The notes beneath the pieces are model-generated. The model was given only the letters and a program-made list of their open reading frames with translations. It was not told the DNA's origin and ran no database searches. A stretch of 64,000 bases of DNA from Shewanella loihica PV-4 (GTDB taxonomy: Bacteria; Pseudomonadota; Gammaproteobacteria; Enterobacterales; Shewanellaceae): the NCBI RefSeq assembly GCF_000016065.1, contig NC_009092.1, forward strand, positions 1,550,001-1,614,000, written 5' to 3'. Positions within the stretch are counted from its first letter, which is position 1. The number at the start of each line of letters is the position of its first letter. Position numbers and translations under genes: made by a program. Positions 1-7,928 of the stretch are shown here, piece after piece.

Positions 1-292
1 TCAAGGTGAGCTGCTGCTGACCCGTGACTGGCGCCAATTGCCAGCGGATCTGCCGGTTGAGCATGTACTGGTGTCAACCATGAGTCTTAAACCTGATGGT
101 GTGGTGGTAAACAGCCGTATCGTTAATGTAACTAATAACCGTGTGGTTTCGGTCGCAGCGGCGAGTGTGAGTCAGGCCGAGCTGGCGGACTACCTTAGCC
201 TGTCTGAGAAGGTGGTCGCCCAGGATGGCAAGCTTATTCGTTACAGCAGCCAAGGTCAGGGAGATGTCCAGATTAAAGGGGTTAAGCAATGA
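1..292 (+). CDS. flgO: FlgO-type outer-membrane flagellar protein, C-terminal part (5' end outside window)
   Basis: The reading frame is open from the left edge (first full codon at base 2) to a stop at 290-292, so only the last ~96 residues are present. The visible part contains LPVEHVLVSTMSLKPDG and NSRIVNVTNNRVVS, which resemble the end of the FlgO domain of Vibrio and Shewanella. FlgO is an outer-membrane protein needed for the stability of the sheathed or polar flagellum. The stop overlaps the flgP start by 4 bases (ATGA), so the two are translationally coupled. The family assignment rests on this fragment plus the neighbouring flgP; the N-terminus cannot be judged. Confidence 0.72.
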   Translation, partial: QGELLLTRDWRQLPADLPVEHVLVSTMSLKPDGVVVNSRIVNVTNNRVVSVAAASVSQAELADYLSLSEKVVAQDGKLIRYSSQGQGDVQIKGVKQ

Positions 293-735
293 GATATCTA
301 ATTAGTGTGTTGCTGCTCGTCCTGAGTGGATGTGCGTCTCAAGACAGATACATTCAATGGGAAACCCAAGCGCCGGAAAGTTTTCCTAAGTTAACCGCAA
401 TCGGTTATGCGCCGCTGGCGACTCAGCCGGCGAAAGAGGCATCTCAGCGGGTGTTGATGGCGATGCAGGCGTCGAAGATCGCCGCCTACCGTGAGCTTGC
501 CGAGCAGGTTTACGGCCAGCAGCTATCGGCGTCGAGCAGTGTGAAAGATTGGATGCTTTCCGATGATAATATTCAGGCCTCGGTGAGCGGGGTTATCCGC
601 GGCGCTAGAGTGGTGAAGAGCTACCCGGTCGGGGATCATTATGTGACTGAGCTGGAGCTCGACTTCCAGCAGGTGTGGGCCTTATACCAACAGCAGAATC
701 GGCCGCAGACGGTGAAGGAAGTGACCTATTTCTAG
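289..735 (+). CDS. flgP: Flagellar outer-membrane lipoprotein FlgP (LPP20 family)
   Basis: A 148-residue protein with a lipoprotein signal: a hydrophobic stretch (ISVLLLVLSGC) with the lipobox cysteine at residue 15. The mature part has the LPP20-like alternation (ASQRVLMAMQASKIAAYRE, then a region ending near ELDFQQVW). FlgP of Vibrio and related bacteria is an outer-membrane lipoprotein that builds the basal disk or H-ring and is needed for motility. The gene overlaps flgO by 4 bases and ends just before a strong terminator, so it is the last gene of the flgO-flgP unit. Length is normal for the family. Confidence 0.85.
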   Translation: MRYLISVLLLVLSGCASQDRYIQWETQAPESFPKLTAIGYAPLATQPAKEASQRVLMAMQASKIAAYRELAEQVYGQQLSASSSVKDWMLSDDNIQASVSGVIRGARVVKSYPVGDHYVTELELDFQQVWALYQQQNRPQTVKEVTYF

Positions 736-747
736 GTGTCAGCAAAC

Positions 748-775
748 AAAAAAGCCTCTATTAAGAGGCTTTTTT
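748..775. terminator. Bidirectional intrinsic terminator between flgP and flgN
   Basis: A perfect inverted repeat AGCCTCT / AGAGGCT (753-770) with a 4-base ATTA loop, flanked by an A run on the left and a T run on the right. It can act on both strands. It separates the convergent flgOP and flgAMN units. Confidence 0.9.
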
Positions 776-813
776 AATGTCTTCAGCTTGAGCCTGTAAC
801 TCTATTTTAGTGA

Positions 814-1239
814 TTAGGCTTTCAGATTATTGCCGAGCGTGGAGATAGTCGAAGTCATACCCTTGCCGTCATAGGTGAGGCTACTGGCATTACGACTGGC
901 CTGCAGTGCCTGGGAGAAACGATTGACGCTGGCCATGCTGTGTTCGATAAGCGCGGCGTTTTGCTCGTTAAGCTGTTTACACTCTGCCAATGCCTGCTTG
1001 GCATCGTCGACCAGGGCAATAAGCTGAGGCTCCTGAGTGAGTCTGCCCAGGTCAGGATGCGCAGCTAATTCGGTATCACCTAGTTTGATCTCATTTAACA
1101 GCTGGGCCTTCTCATTGGCCAGACGCAACAATTGATCCGCATCTTGCGCGATCAGGGCATCCTTCTCTGCCGTGATGGTCTGCTTTAAGCTGTCCAGTAA
1201 TTTGTGTTGATTGGCGATGATATCGGTTATCTGCGTCAT
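814..1239 (-). CDS. flgN: Flagellar export chaperone FlgN
   Basis: A 141-residue protein, largely alpha-helical and leucine/glutamine/alanine rich (TDIIANQHKLLDSLKQTITAEKD has the FlgN-type N-terminus). FlgN binds the hook-filament junction proteins FlgK and FlgL in the cytoplasm and delivers them to the export gate. It lies 10 bases downstream of flgM on the minus strand, the usual flgMN arrangement, and converges on flgP across a shared terminator. Sequence conservation in the family is low, so the call leans partly on context. Confidence 0.85.
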   Translation of the reverse strand: MTQITDIIANQHKLLDSLKQTITAEKDALIAQDADQLLRLANEKAQLLNEIKLGDTELAAHPDLGRLTQEPQLIALVDDAKQALAECKQLNEQNAALIEHSMASVNRFSQALQASRNASSLTYDGKGMTSTISTLGNNLKA

Positions 1240-1249
1240 AACGTATTAG

Positions 1250-1567
1250 TTAAAGATCCTGAAGTTCCTTTTCAAACTGCGCTATGTTGCTGGCGAGTTT
1301 GTCGGCATCTATCTTATAGCGTCCCTCGGCGATGGCCGCCTTAATCTGTTCGACCTTCTTGATATCGATTTCAGGAATGTCGTTTAGTTTGGCCTGGGCA
1401 CTTTGCAGCTGCTGCGCCTGAGAGGTGATAGAGACAGAATCGCTTTTCACCGTCTGCGCTGGTGCGCTGGTGGCCGCAGTGCTACCTTTTTGCTGCGAGG
1501 CTTTCGAGCTGGCGCTGCCGACCCGGCTGTTAGTGTTTGTATTTACGTGCTTAATATCTATAGGCAT
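1250..1567 (-). CDS. flgM: Anti-sigma-28 factor FlgM
   Basis: A 105-residue protein starting MPIDIKHVNTN. An in-frame TTG at 1579 would add four residues, but the ATG at 1567 fits the family better. The N-terminal half is rich in Ser/Ala/Gln and looks disordered. The C-terminal half (SVSITSQAQQLQSAQ, then VEQIKAAIAEGRYKIDADKLA) has the conserved FlgM sigma-binding helices. FlgM holds FliA inactive until the hook is complete, then leaves through the export channel. A sigma-28 promoter lies just upstream, giving the usual feedback loop. Confidence 0.92.
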   Translation of the reverse strand: MPIDIKHVNTNTNSRVGSASSKASQQKGSTAATSAPAQTVKSDSVSITSQAQQLQSAQAKLNDIPEIDIKKVEQIKAAIAEGRYKIDADKLASNIAQFEKELQDL

Positions 1568-1607
1568 TGTGGGGTCCAACTTACATAAATGAGATCAACA
1601 TACTTGT

Positions 1608-1634
1608 CTATCGGCACTCATGGTCAAAGCTTTA
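1608..1634 (-). promoter_or_regulatory. Sigma-28 (FliA) promoter for flgM-flgN
   Basis: On the minus strand the sequence reads TAAAGCTT, 11 bases, GCCGATAG. This is a close match in sequence and exact in spacing to the enterobacterial consensus TAAAGTTT-N11-GCCGATAA. It sits about 40 bases upstream of the flgM start. It would make FlgM synthesis depend on the sigma factor it inhibits. Confidence 0.85.
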
Positions 1635-1687
1635 GAATAAAGTTTCAAAAAACAGTATAAATTTTTGCGCGTCAAAGGTCATCAGGA

Positions 1688-2395
1688 TCACATCCTGACT
1701 TCCACCTCGCCAATGCCCGTTACATGTGCATCAACTGTCTTGTTGGAGCGACTATTGCGCACCTGTATCTTATCGCCAAGGTTACCATCTTTTAACGCTT
1801 CACCGTTGGTTTTTATCACGAAATTATCGGCCCGTGCATAGATGGCCACGATATCGCCCTTGCAGACGAAGCAGAGGTTGCTGGCAAACAGTGGCTGATT
1901 GGCGGGAATTCTGCGCTTTACCCGGGTGCCGGTCACTGCTACCGGGTCATCAAATTGCTGACCTCTGAGCTGGCTCTGCTCCACATAGTCGAGGCGTATC
2001 TGATCCGATTCGATGAGATCGCCGGGCCCCAAGGTCTGGTTCGCCACCACCACGGGGAAGAGCACCTCGACGCGAACCGAAATGTAGATCTGCCAGGGGT
2101 AGTCGAGATCTGGACTGGCACAGCTGATCTTGACCGTGTTGTTTTTACTGATGGCGCGATCGCTGGCAATTTCCGCCTTTGGCTCGCCTAAACAGGCGGG
2201 GGGATTTAGCCGGGTGTCCAGACTTTGGGGGGTAATGATGACCTTGGCATCTTGAGGGAAGGCCATTTTTTCCTGCACAGCCTCTGTAGCTAATCGCGCT
2301 ATGGTCGATACAGAGGGAACACTGGTGGTCTCAGCCGCCTTTAAGGGCAGAGAGATGAGTAGCAAAAACAGAAAATATGCAAAATTTACTTTCAT
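1688..2395 (-). CDS. flgA: P-ring assembly chaperone FlgA
   Basis: Starting at the ATG at 2395 gives 235 residues with a clear Sec signal peptide (MKVNFAYFLFLLLISLPLKA). A longer frame from 2452 would bury this signal behind a polar extension and is rejected. The C-terminal half has the SAF-domain pattern (VVVANQTLGPGDLIESDQIR ... TRVKRRIPANQPL) and ends in VRNSRSNKTVDAHVTGIGEVEVRM, as in FlgA. FlgA is periplasmic and helps FlgI polymerise into the P ring. It lies upstream of flgM on the same strand, separated by 120 bases holding the flgM promoter. Confidence 0.93.
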   Translation of the reverse strand: MKVNFAYFLFLLLISLPLKAAETTSVPSVSTIARLATEAVQEKMAFPQDAKVIITPQSLDTRLNPPACLGEPKAEIASDRAISKNNTVKISCASPDLDYPWQIYISVRVEVLFPVVVANQTLGPGDLIESDQIRLDYVEQSQLRGQQFDDPVAVTGTRVKRRIPANQPLFASNLCFVCKGDIVAIYARADNFVIKTNGEALKDGNLGDKIQVRNSRSNKTVDAHVTGIGEVEVRM

Positions 2396-2604
2396 AATGA
2401 ATTGACTAGCTTGATTAGCCAGATTACACCTATACTTCGTTTTAAGAGCCAAGGCTTTGCCATTTTTTGTGAGAAATGAGTGTCATAAATTTGACAAAGT
2501 AAAGGTCTGGTTGTCATATAACTAGATAAAGCAATTAGTATGCCTATACTCATATTTACAATGGGAACGGCTTCGCATTCACCCGACAACAGGGCAAAGG
2601 CATT

Positions 2605-3525
2605 ATGTCGAGTATTCTTGAATCAGTTAACAAACGCACCCAACTTGTAGGACAAAACCGCTTAGAGCTATTGCTGTTTAAGTTAAACGGGCGGCAAAGG
2701 TTTGGCATTAACGTATTTAAGGTGAAAGAGGTGCTGCAGTGCCCGCCACTGACAGGCCTGCCTAAGCTCAATCCCTATGTGAGGGGCGTGGCTCATATTC
2801 GCGGCCAGACCATTTCGGTGATCGATCTCAGTGCGGCCACCGGCGGCAGACCGATAGAAGATACAGAAGGCTGCTTCATCATCATCTCCGAGTACAACCG
2901 CAGTGTGCAGGGGTTCCTGGTTAAGTCGGTCGAGCGCATCATCAACATGAACTGGGAGGCGATCATGCCGCCGCCGCAAGGCGCAGGGCGCTACTCCTAC
3001 CTGACCGCCGTGACCGAGATTGAGGGGGAGCTGGTGGAGATCCTCGATGTCGAGAAGATCCTCGACGAGATCTCGCCGGTGAAGACTCAGATCAGTCAGG
3101 AAGTCGACGAGCAGTTGACCATAGACAGAGAGCGTCATTATCACATCATGGTGATCGATGATTCGGCCGTGGCGCGTAAGCAGATCATTCGTGCCCTGGA
3201 ATCTTTGAGCCTGCAGATAGATACCGCCAAAGATGGCCGCGAGGCCTTAGATAAGCTGGTAAGCGTCGCCGCCGAGATGGATAACGTAGCCCATGAGATC
3301 CCGCTAATCATTTCCGATATCGAGATGCCAGAGATGGATGGTTATACCCTGACGGCAGAGATCCGCGATAACCCTAAATTGAAAGACATTAAGGTAGTGC
3401 TGCATACCTCGCTCAGTGGCGTATTTAACCAGGCCATGGTGGAGAAGGTGGGCGCTAATGACTTTATCGCCAAATTTAATCCTGATGAATTAGCGGCGGC
3501 GGTGAATAAGCATCTTAGTTTGTAA
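2605..3525 (+). CDS. cheV: Chemotaxis coupling/response-regulator protein CheV
   Basis: A 306-residue protein. The N-terminal CheW-like domain (about residues 15-160) contains FGINVFKVKEVL and VRGVAHIRGQTISVIDL. A receiver domain follows (about 180-305) with the acidic pair in VIDDSAVARKQ, the phospho-acceptor Asp in IISDIEMPEMDG and the conserved Lys in DFIAKFNPDE. CheV links receptors to CheA and probably tunes the array through phosphorylation. The gene is divergent from flgA and precedes cheR, as in Vibrio and Shewanella. Confidence 0.95.
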   Translation: MSSILESVNKRTQLVGQNRLELLLFKLNGRQRFGINVFKVKEVLQCPPLTGLPKLNPYVRGVAHIRGQTISVIDLSAATGGRPIEDTEGCFIIISEYNRSVQGFLVKSVERIINMNWEAIMPPPQGAGRYSYLTAVTEIEGELVEILDVEKILDEISPVKTQISQEVDEQLTIDRERHYHIMVIDDSAVARKQIIRALESLSLQIDTAKDGREALDKLVSVAAEMDNVAHEIPLIISDIEMPEMDGYTLTAEIRDNPKLKDIKVVLHTSLSGVFNQAMVEKVGANDFIAKFNPDELAAAVNKHLSL

Positions 3526-3545
3526 TTTGTACTAAGTTGGGCCTG

Positions 3546-3570
3546 AGCCTAAATTTGGTAAGTTTAGGCT
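3546..3570 (+). terminator. Stem-loop after cheV, possible weak terminator
   Basis: Perfect 8-bp inverted repeat AGCCTAAA / TTTAGGCT with a 9-base loop, 20 bases past the cheV stop. No proper T run follows, so it may be a weak terminator or an mRNA 3' end stabiliser. Confidence 0.4.
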
Positions 3571-3616
3571 TGTATCAGTGAGTTAGCTAATGTATAACGC
3601 TGACCTCTGTAACGCT

Positions 3617-3625
3617 TGCTATAGT
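3617..3625 (+). promoter_or_regulatory. Possible extended -10 promoter for cheR
   Basis: TGCTATAGT has the TG-N-TATAAT form of an extended -10 element and lies about 45 bases upstream of the cheR start. No convincing -35 is seen. This is a guess from a short motif. Confidence 0.3.
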
Positions 3626-3668
3626 GTATGTTGTAGCCTGTTTTCTTTTTTGATATTGGGATATCAAG

Positions 3669-4502
3669 GTGCCGAATAAATCACTTGCCGAAGCCGAGTA
3701 CAACCAATTTAAATTATTTCTGGAACAACACAGCGGTATTGTGTTGGGCGACAATAAGCAATATTTGGTTCGTAGTCGACTCGCGCCTCTGATGGGGAAA
3801 TATAACCTTCCCTCATTATCTGAAGTGGTTAAACATTCGATGAAGCCCACCGAGCGGCAACTTCGTGCCGAGGTGATCGACGCCATGACCACCAATGAAA
3901 CCTTGTGGTTTCGCGATCGCTATCCCTTCGAGTTGTTGGGCAATAACCTGTTACCCGAATATGCCCGACTGGGACGGCCGCTGAAGATCTGGTCGGCCGC
4001 CTGCTCGTCGGGGCAGGAACCCTATTCGCTAGCCATGACCATCTTGGAATATCAGCAGCGCAAGCCTGGCGCCTTGCCCGGCAGTGCGACGATTCTGGCT
4101 ACTGATCTCTCCCCCTCTATGTTAGAACGCTGTAAGGCGGCCGAATATGACAACCTTGCCTTGGGGCGCGGTCTGTCCGAGGAGCGTAAACGTCAGTTTT
4201 TTGAACCCACGGGGAGTGGCTCCATGGTGGTAAAGGCTAACGTCAAGCGTTTGGTGAATTTCAGGGCGCACAATTTGCTTGAGAGTTACACCTTGCTGGG
4301 CAAGTTTGACATCATCTTCTGCCGCAACGTGCTGATCTATTTTGCCCCAGAGGCAAAGGCCAAGATATTGCGGCAATTTGCTGCCGCCCTCAATCCCAAG
4401 GGGATACTGTTTTTGGGAGCGTCTGAGTCGATTGCCGGTCTGACCGATGAGTTTGATATGGTGAGGTGTAACCCAGGGATCTATTATCAGAAGCGGACCT
4501 AA
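3669..4502 (+). CDS. cheR: Chemoreceptor glutamate methyltransferase CheR
   Basis: A 277-residue protein with a GTG start. The N-terminal helical domain is followed by MTTNETLWFRD, the hallmark CheR segment. The SAM-binding region contains IWSAACSSGQEPYSLAM, and FCRNVLIYF and LFLGASESI lie further on. CheR transfers methyl groups from S-adenosylmethionine to glutamates on chemoreceptors, opposing CheB. It follows cheV and is closed off by a strong terminator, so it is separated from the sigma-54-driven flgB operon. Confidence 0.95.
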   Translation: MPNKSLAEAEYNQFKLFLEQHSGIVLGDNKQYLVRSRLAPLMGKYNLPSLSEVVKHSMKPTERQLRAEVIDAMTTNETLWFRDRYPFELLGNNLLPEYARLGRPLKIWSAACSSGQEPYSLAMTILEYQQRKPGALPGSATILATDLSPSMLERCKAAEYDNLALGRGLSEERKRQFFEPTGSGSMVVKANVKRLVNFRAHNLLESYTLLGKFDIIFCRNVLIYFAPEAKAKILRQFAAALNPKGILFLGASESIAGLTDEFDMVRCNPGIYYQKRT

Positions 4503-4558
4503 GGTCGCAAACCAAGCTCTTGAAGGGGCTAACCCTCTGAGTTCGCAATCAAGTTTCA

Positions 4559-4585
4559 AATGCCAGCAGTCGCTGGCATTTTTTA
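4559..4585 (+). terminator. Intrinsic terminator after cheR
   Basis: Perfect stem AATGCCAGC / GCTGGCATT with a 4-base AGTC loop followed by a T run. It separates cheR from the flgB promoter about 55 bases downstream. Confidence 0.9.
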
Positions 4586-4640
4586 TGCCTGCCATTTCAA
4601 CATCCGCTTTGCCTGAGCAAGTTGCCGAGAGCTGATTTTA

Positions 4641-4658
4641 TTGGCACAAGTATTGCTT
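4641..4658 (+). promoter_or_regulatory. Sigma-54 promoter of the flgBCDE operon
   Basis: TTGGCACAAGTATTGCTT has GG and GC separated by exactly 10 bases and is a near-perfect -24/-12 element (consensus TGGCAC-N5-TTGC). It lies about 33 bases before the flgB ATG. FlrC is the expected activator by analogy with Vibrio class III genes. Confidence 0.92.
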
Positions 4659-4690
4659 TGTTTATGGCATTCGTGTGTGGAGGCAATTTT

Positions 4691-5089
4691 ATGGCGATTA
4701 GTTTCGATAAGGCATTGGGGATACATCAGTATACCTTGGGGATACGTTCGGCGCGTGCCGAGGTGATCTCGTCAAATATCGCCAATGCCGATACGCCCCA
4801 TTACAAGGCGAAAGACCTGGATTTTGATAAGGCGCTGCAGGCGGCGCGCACGGCCCAAAGCGGGCTTGCGATGAGCCGTAGCAACGAGAAGCACTTCGAT
4901 TTGGCGGCGCTTTCCCAGCAACACATTAGCTATCGGGTACCCAATCAGCCTGATACAGGTGATGGCAATACGGTGGATATTCAGCAGGAGCAGTCAGAGT
5001 TTATGCAGAATGCGCTCGAATATCAGATGTCGTTAGGTTTTCTTGACGGTAAGTTTTCCGGCCTGAAAAAAGCCCTTAAAGGAACGTAA
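4691..5089 (+). CDS. flgB: Flagellar proximal rod protein FlgB
   Basis: A 132-residue protein from the ATG at 4691. A longer TTG-started frame from 4622 runs through the sigma-54 promoter and is not real. It carries the rod-family N-terminal motif [19 protein letters not shown]. The C-terminus ([21 protein letters not shown]) is the second amphipathic helix that packs in the rod. FlgB is the first part of the rod above the MS ring. It is the first gene of flgBCDE, and flgC starts 2 bases after its stop. Confidence 0.95.
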   Translation: MAISFDKALGIHQYTLGIRSARAEVISSNIANADTPHYKAKDLDFDKALQAARTAQSGLAMSRSNEKHFDLAALSQQHISYRVPNQPDTGDGNTVDIQQEQSEFMQNALEYQMSLGFLDGKFSGLKKALKGT

Positions 5090-5091
5090 TT

Positions 5092-5511
5092 ATGAGCCTT
5101 TTTAATATCTTCAATGTGGCAGGCTCTGGCATGTCGGCCCAGTCGGTCAGGCTAAATACCACTGCCAGTAACATCGCTAATGCCGATTCAGTCTCCAGCA
5201 GTGTGGATAAGACCTATCGCGCCCGCCATCCGGTTTTCGAGGCCGAGCTGGCCAAGGCCAGTCATCAGCAGAATACCAGCCAGGCGGTCAAGGTGGCCGG
5301 TATTGTCGAGAGCGATAAGCCGTTACAGAAAGAGTATTCACCCGATCATCCGTTAGCGGATGCCGATGGGTTTATTTATAAGCCAAATGTCAATGTGATG
5401 GAGGAGATGGCCAACATGATCTCGGCCTCTCGTTCCTACCAGATGAACGTACAGGTTGCCGATGCGGCAAAATCTATGCTTCAGCAAACCTTACGCATTG
5501 GCAATTCCTAG
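5092..5511 (+). CDS. flgC: Flagellar proximal rod protein FlgC
   Basis: A 139-residue protein with the rod/hook family signature at the N-terminus (SGMSAQSVRLNTTASNIANA). The C-terminus (KPNVNVMEEMANMISASRSY) is typical of FlgC/FlgG rod subunits. FlgC stacks with FlgB and FlgF in the proximal rod. Tight spacing to flgB (2 bases) and flgD (10 bases) shows one transcription unit. Length is normal. Confidence 0.95.
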   Translation: MSLFNIFNVAGSGMSAQSVRLNTTASNIANADSVSSSVDKTYRARHPVFEAELAKASHQQNTSQAVKVAGIVESDKPLQKEYSPDHPLADADGFIYKPNVNVMEEMANMISASRSYQMNVQVADAAKSMLQQTLRIGNS

Positions 5512-5521
5512 GGGGTAAGTC

Positions 5522-6304
5522 GTGAGCCTAGTTAATCCGTTAAATACTCAGGTTGCGCAAACCAGTTCGACCCAGAGCGCCAAGTCGGTGACGCCTCAGG
5601 CGTCGAGCAGTCAGGCAACCACCCAGACTACGGGAAATCCGTTTCTCGACAGCATGCGCCTGCAAGAGGAGTCCTCGATCCCTGAGGCCAAGAGTCAGGA
5701 GCTGACCCAGGAGGATTTCTTCTCCCTGCTCAGTCAGCAGCTGTCGATGCAGGATCCTTTTAAGCCGGTGGACAACGATCAGATGATCGCCCAGATGGCG
5801 TCTTTCTCCACCGTGGATGGCATCACTAAGCTCAACGAGGAGATAGTTAACCTCAATACCGTGATGACCTCGAGCCAGGCGCTGCAGGCCTCGGGGCTAG
5901 TGGGGCAGAAGGTGTTGATCCCATCGGATACCGGGCATATCTCGGCGGAAGATCCCGTGCTCAAAGGGGTGATCAGTACCCCTGAGCCTATCGAGTCGAT
6001 AACCGTGCGAATCGAAGATGAGAAGGGCCAGCTAGTGAAGACCTTCACCGTCGATGGTAGCGACGGCGGCAACATAGATGTCTCCTGGGATGGACTGGAT
6101 AAGGATGGGGAGCCCGTTGCCAGTGGTAATTATTCCATTAAGGCATCGGGCAAGGTAGATGGTAAGAGTGAAGATTTAGCCGTATCGACCTACGCTCACG
6201 TGACGAGTGTTTCGCTGGGAACGGCAAGTACCGGCGCAATTCTCAACTTGAGAGGCATAGGCGGTATCAAACTCGGTGATGTTCTGGCCGTGTCTGAAAC
6301 CTAG
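5522..6304 (+). CDS. flgD: Hook-cap protein FlgD
   Basis: A 260-residue protein with a GTG start. The conserved FlgD core (LTQEDFFSLLSQQLSMQDPF, then DNDQMIAQMASFSTVDGI) lies near residues 60-105. Beyond it is a Tudor/Ig-like region (VRIEDEKGQLVKTFTVDGSD ... WDGLDKDGEPVASGNYSI). FlgD forms the scaffold on which FlgE subunits assemble and is removed when the hook is complete. The N-terminal ~45 residues are Ser/Thr/Gln rich, as expected for a secretion signal. Confidence 0.95.
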   Translation: MSLVNPLNTQVAQTSSTQSAKSVTPQASSSQATTQTTGNPFLDSMRLQEESSIPEAKSQELTQEDFFSLLSQQLSMQDPFKPVDNDQMIAQMASFSTVDGITKLNEEIVNLNTVMTSSQALQASGLVGQKVLIPSDTGHISAEDPVLKGVISTPEPIESITVRIEDEKGQLVKTFTVDGSDGGNIDVSWDGLDKDGEPVASGNYSIKASGKVDGKSEDLAVSTYAHVTSVSLGTASTGAILNLRGIGGIKLGDVLAVSET

Positions 6305-6367
6305 ACAAAGCAGAGCGTTAGGGCTGTAAGGTCCAGAACAGATAACAAATTTTTAGTGAGGTGATTT

Positions 6368-7729
6368 ATGTCATTTAACATTGCATTGAGTGGTATCGCA
6401 GCGGCGCAAAAAGATCTCAATACCACGGCGAATAACATCGCCAACGTTAATACCACAGGCTTTAAGGAGTCGCGCGCCGAGTTCGCCGACGTGTATGCCA
6501 GCTCTATCTTTGCCAACAGCAAGACCACAGTCGGTGGCGGTGTTACCACGGCTCAGGTGGCGCAGCAATTCCAGCAGGGCAGTCTGCAATTTACCAGCAA
6601 CGCGCTGGATATGGCGATCAATGGCGGCGGTTTCTTCGTAACCTCATCAGAAGTGGGCTCGCAGGATCTATCCTACACCCGTGCCGGTGCCTTTAAGGTC
6701 GATGCCGACAGCTATCTGGTGAACTCGGCCGGTAACTACCTGCAGACCTTCCCGGTGGACAAAGATGGCAACTCGACCTCTGTGAGTCTGACAACTACTC
6801 AGCCTGTGAAGATCCCTGACACTGCAGGTAGTCCACAGAAGACAGACAATATCGGTATTCAGATGAACCTTAACGCGGGTGAGGGCACGCTGGATCCGGC
6901 AAACTTTAATCCGAACGACCCCGATACCTACAATAACTCGACGTCGGTCACCATGTACGACTCACTGGGTGAGCCACATATTCTGACCACCTATTTCGTG
7001 CGTCCACCCGAGGCGGCTTACACAGGCACCAGTAACTGGGTGGCCTTCTATGCGGTTGACGGCAAGCAGGTGGATTTGGCGGGCGCAGCGGGCACCTATG
7101 GTCGTGATACTACGGGTGACGGCGTTGCTGACTCGACCGGCACAGCGGTTAACGCCAGCGGCTGGAAGGGCTCGGTTTTATCCTTCAACGACACAGGAGC
7201 CTATACCGGCAGCGATCCTGCGGTGATCACCACAGAGACACTCGGTGTTGGCGGCGCTAATGTGTTAGGCCCAGGTACAGATGGTAGCCAGACGCTTACC
7301 CTTAACTTCAACAGCCCGACTCAGTACGCCTCGCCATTTGAGGTAACCGAGCTGAGCCAGGACGGTACCACAGTGGGTCGTCTGACTAACGTGGAAGTGG
7401 GCGCCGATGGCTTGATTAACGCCAGCTACAGTAACGGCTCTACCGTGCCTCTGGCGCGTGTCGCCCTGGCACGTTTCTCTAACGAGCAGGGCCTGACTCA
7501 GGTGGGTAACACCTCCTGGAAGGAGAGCCTTGACTCGGGTCCGGCACTGGCGGGTGAGGCCAACAGCGGCACCTTCGGTAGCATTCGCTCATCGGCGCTG
7601 GAACAGTCAAACGTCGACCTGACCACAGAGCTGGTGGACCTTATCTCGGCCCAGCGTAATTTCCAGGCGAACTCGCGTACCTTGGAAGTGAACAACACCC
7701 TGCAGCAGACGGTACTGCAGATCCGTTAA
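6368..7729 (+). CDS. flgE: Flagellar hook protein FlgE
   Basis: A 453-residue protein with the N-terminal rod/hook motif (TTANNIANVNTTGFKESRAE). The C-terminus ends in VDLTTELVDLISAQRNFQAN plus a coiled-coil tail. The middle is the variable surface domain (about residues 150-330). FlgE polymerises into the universal joint outside the cell. It is the last gene of the flgB operon: a 13-bp hairpin follows, then a fresh sigma-54 promoter for flgF. Its length is close to that of Vibrio and Shewanella hook proteins. Confidence 0.95.
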   Translation: MSFNIALSGIAAAQKDLNTTANNIANVNTTGFKESRAEFADVYASSIFANSKTTVGGGVTTAQVAQQFQQGSLQFTSNALDMAINGGGFFVTSSEVGSQDLSYTRAGAFKVDADSYLVNSAGNYLQTFPVDKDGNSTSVSLTTTQPVKIPDTAGSPQKTDNIGIQMNLNAGEGTLDPANFNPNDPDTYNNSTSVTMYDSLGEPHILTTYFVRPPEAAYTGTSNWVAFYAVDGKQVDLAGAAGTYGRDTTGDGVADSTGTAVNASGWKGSVLSFNDTGAYTGSDPAVITTETLGVGGANVLGPGTDGSQTLTLNFNSPTQYASPFEVTELSQDGTTVGRLTNVEVGADGLINASYSNGSTVPLARVALARFSNEQGLTQVGNTSWKESLDSGPALAGEANSGTFGSIRSSALEQSNVDLTTELVDLISAQRNFQANSRTLEVNNTLQQTVLQIR

Positions 7730-7751
7730 GCTGCCGCTTAGTGGGACGAGT

Positions 7752-7782
7752 GAAATGTGTTGCCCAGGCGGCAACACATTTC
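7752..7782 (+). terminator. Large hairpin between flgE and the flgF promoter
   Basis: Perfect 13-bp inverted repeat GAAATGTGTTGCC / GGCAACACATTTC with a 5-base CAGGC loop. It is followed by pyrimidine-rich sequence (TCCGCTTCTC twice) rather than a clean T run. It could terminate the flgBCDE transcript partially or protect the abundant flgE mRNA end. Confidence 0.6.
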
Positions 7783-7863
7783 CGCTTCTCTTGCCGCTTC
7801 TCCTTTCCTTCCTTAGCTTCATTTCTATCTGCTTGATTTCATCTGCTTAACCAAATCTATTGC

Positions 7864-7881
7864 TTGGCATGATGTTTGCTT
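7864..7881 (+). promoter_or_regulatory. Sigma-54 promoter of the flgFGHIJ operon
   Basis: CTTGGCATGATGTTTGCT has GG-N10-GC spacing and matches the -24/-12 consensus. It lies about 48 bases before the flgF start and after the flgE hairpin, giving flgFGHIJ(KL) its own promoter. Confidence 0.9.
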
Positions 7882-7928
7882 TGTTCTGTTATTAGACAGT
7901 TTTAGTTGAAACATTGACGGAGCAGCAA

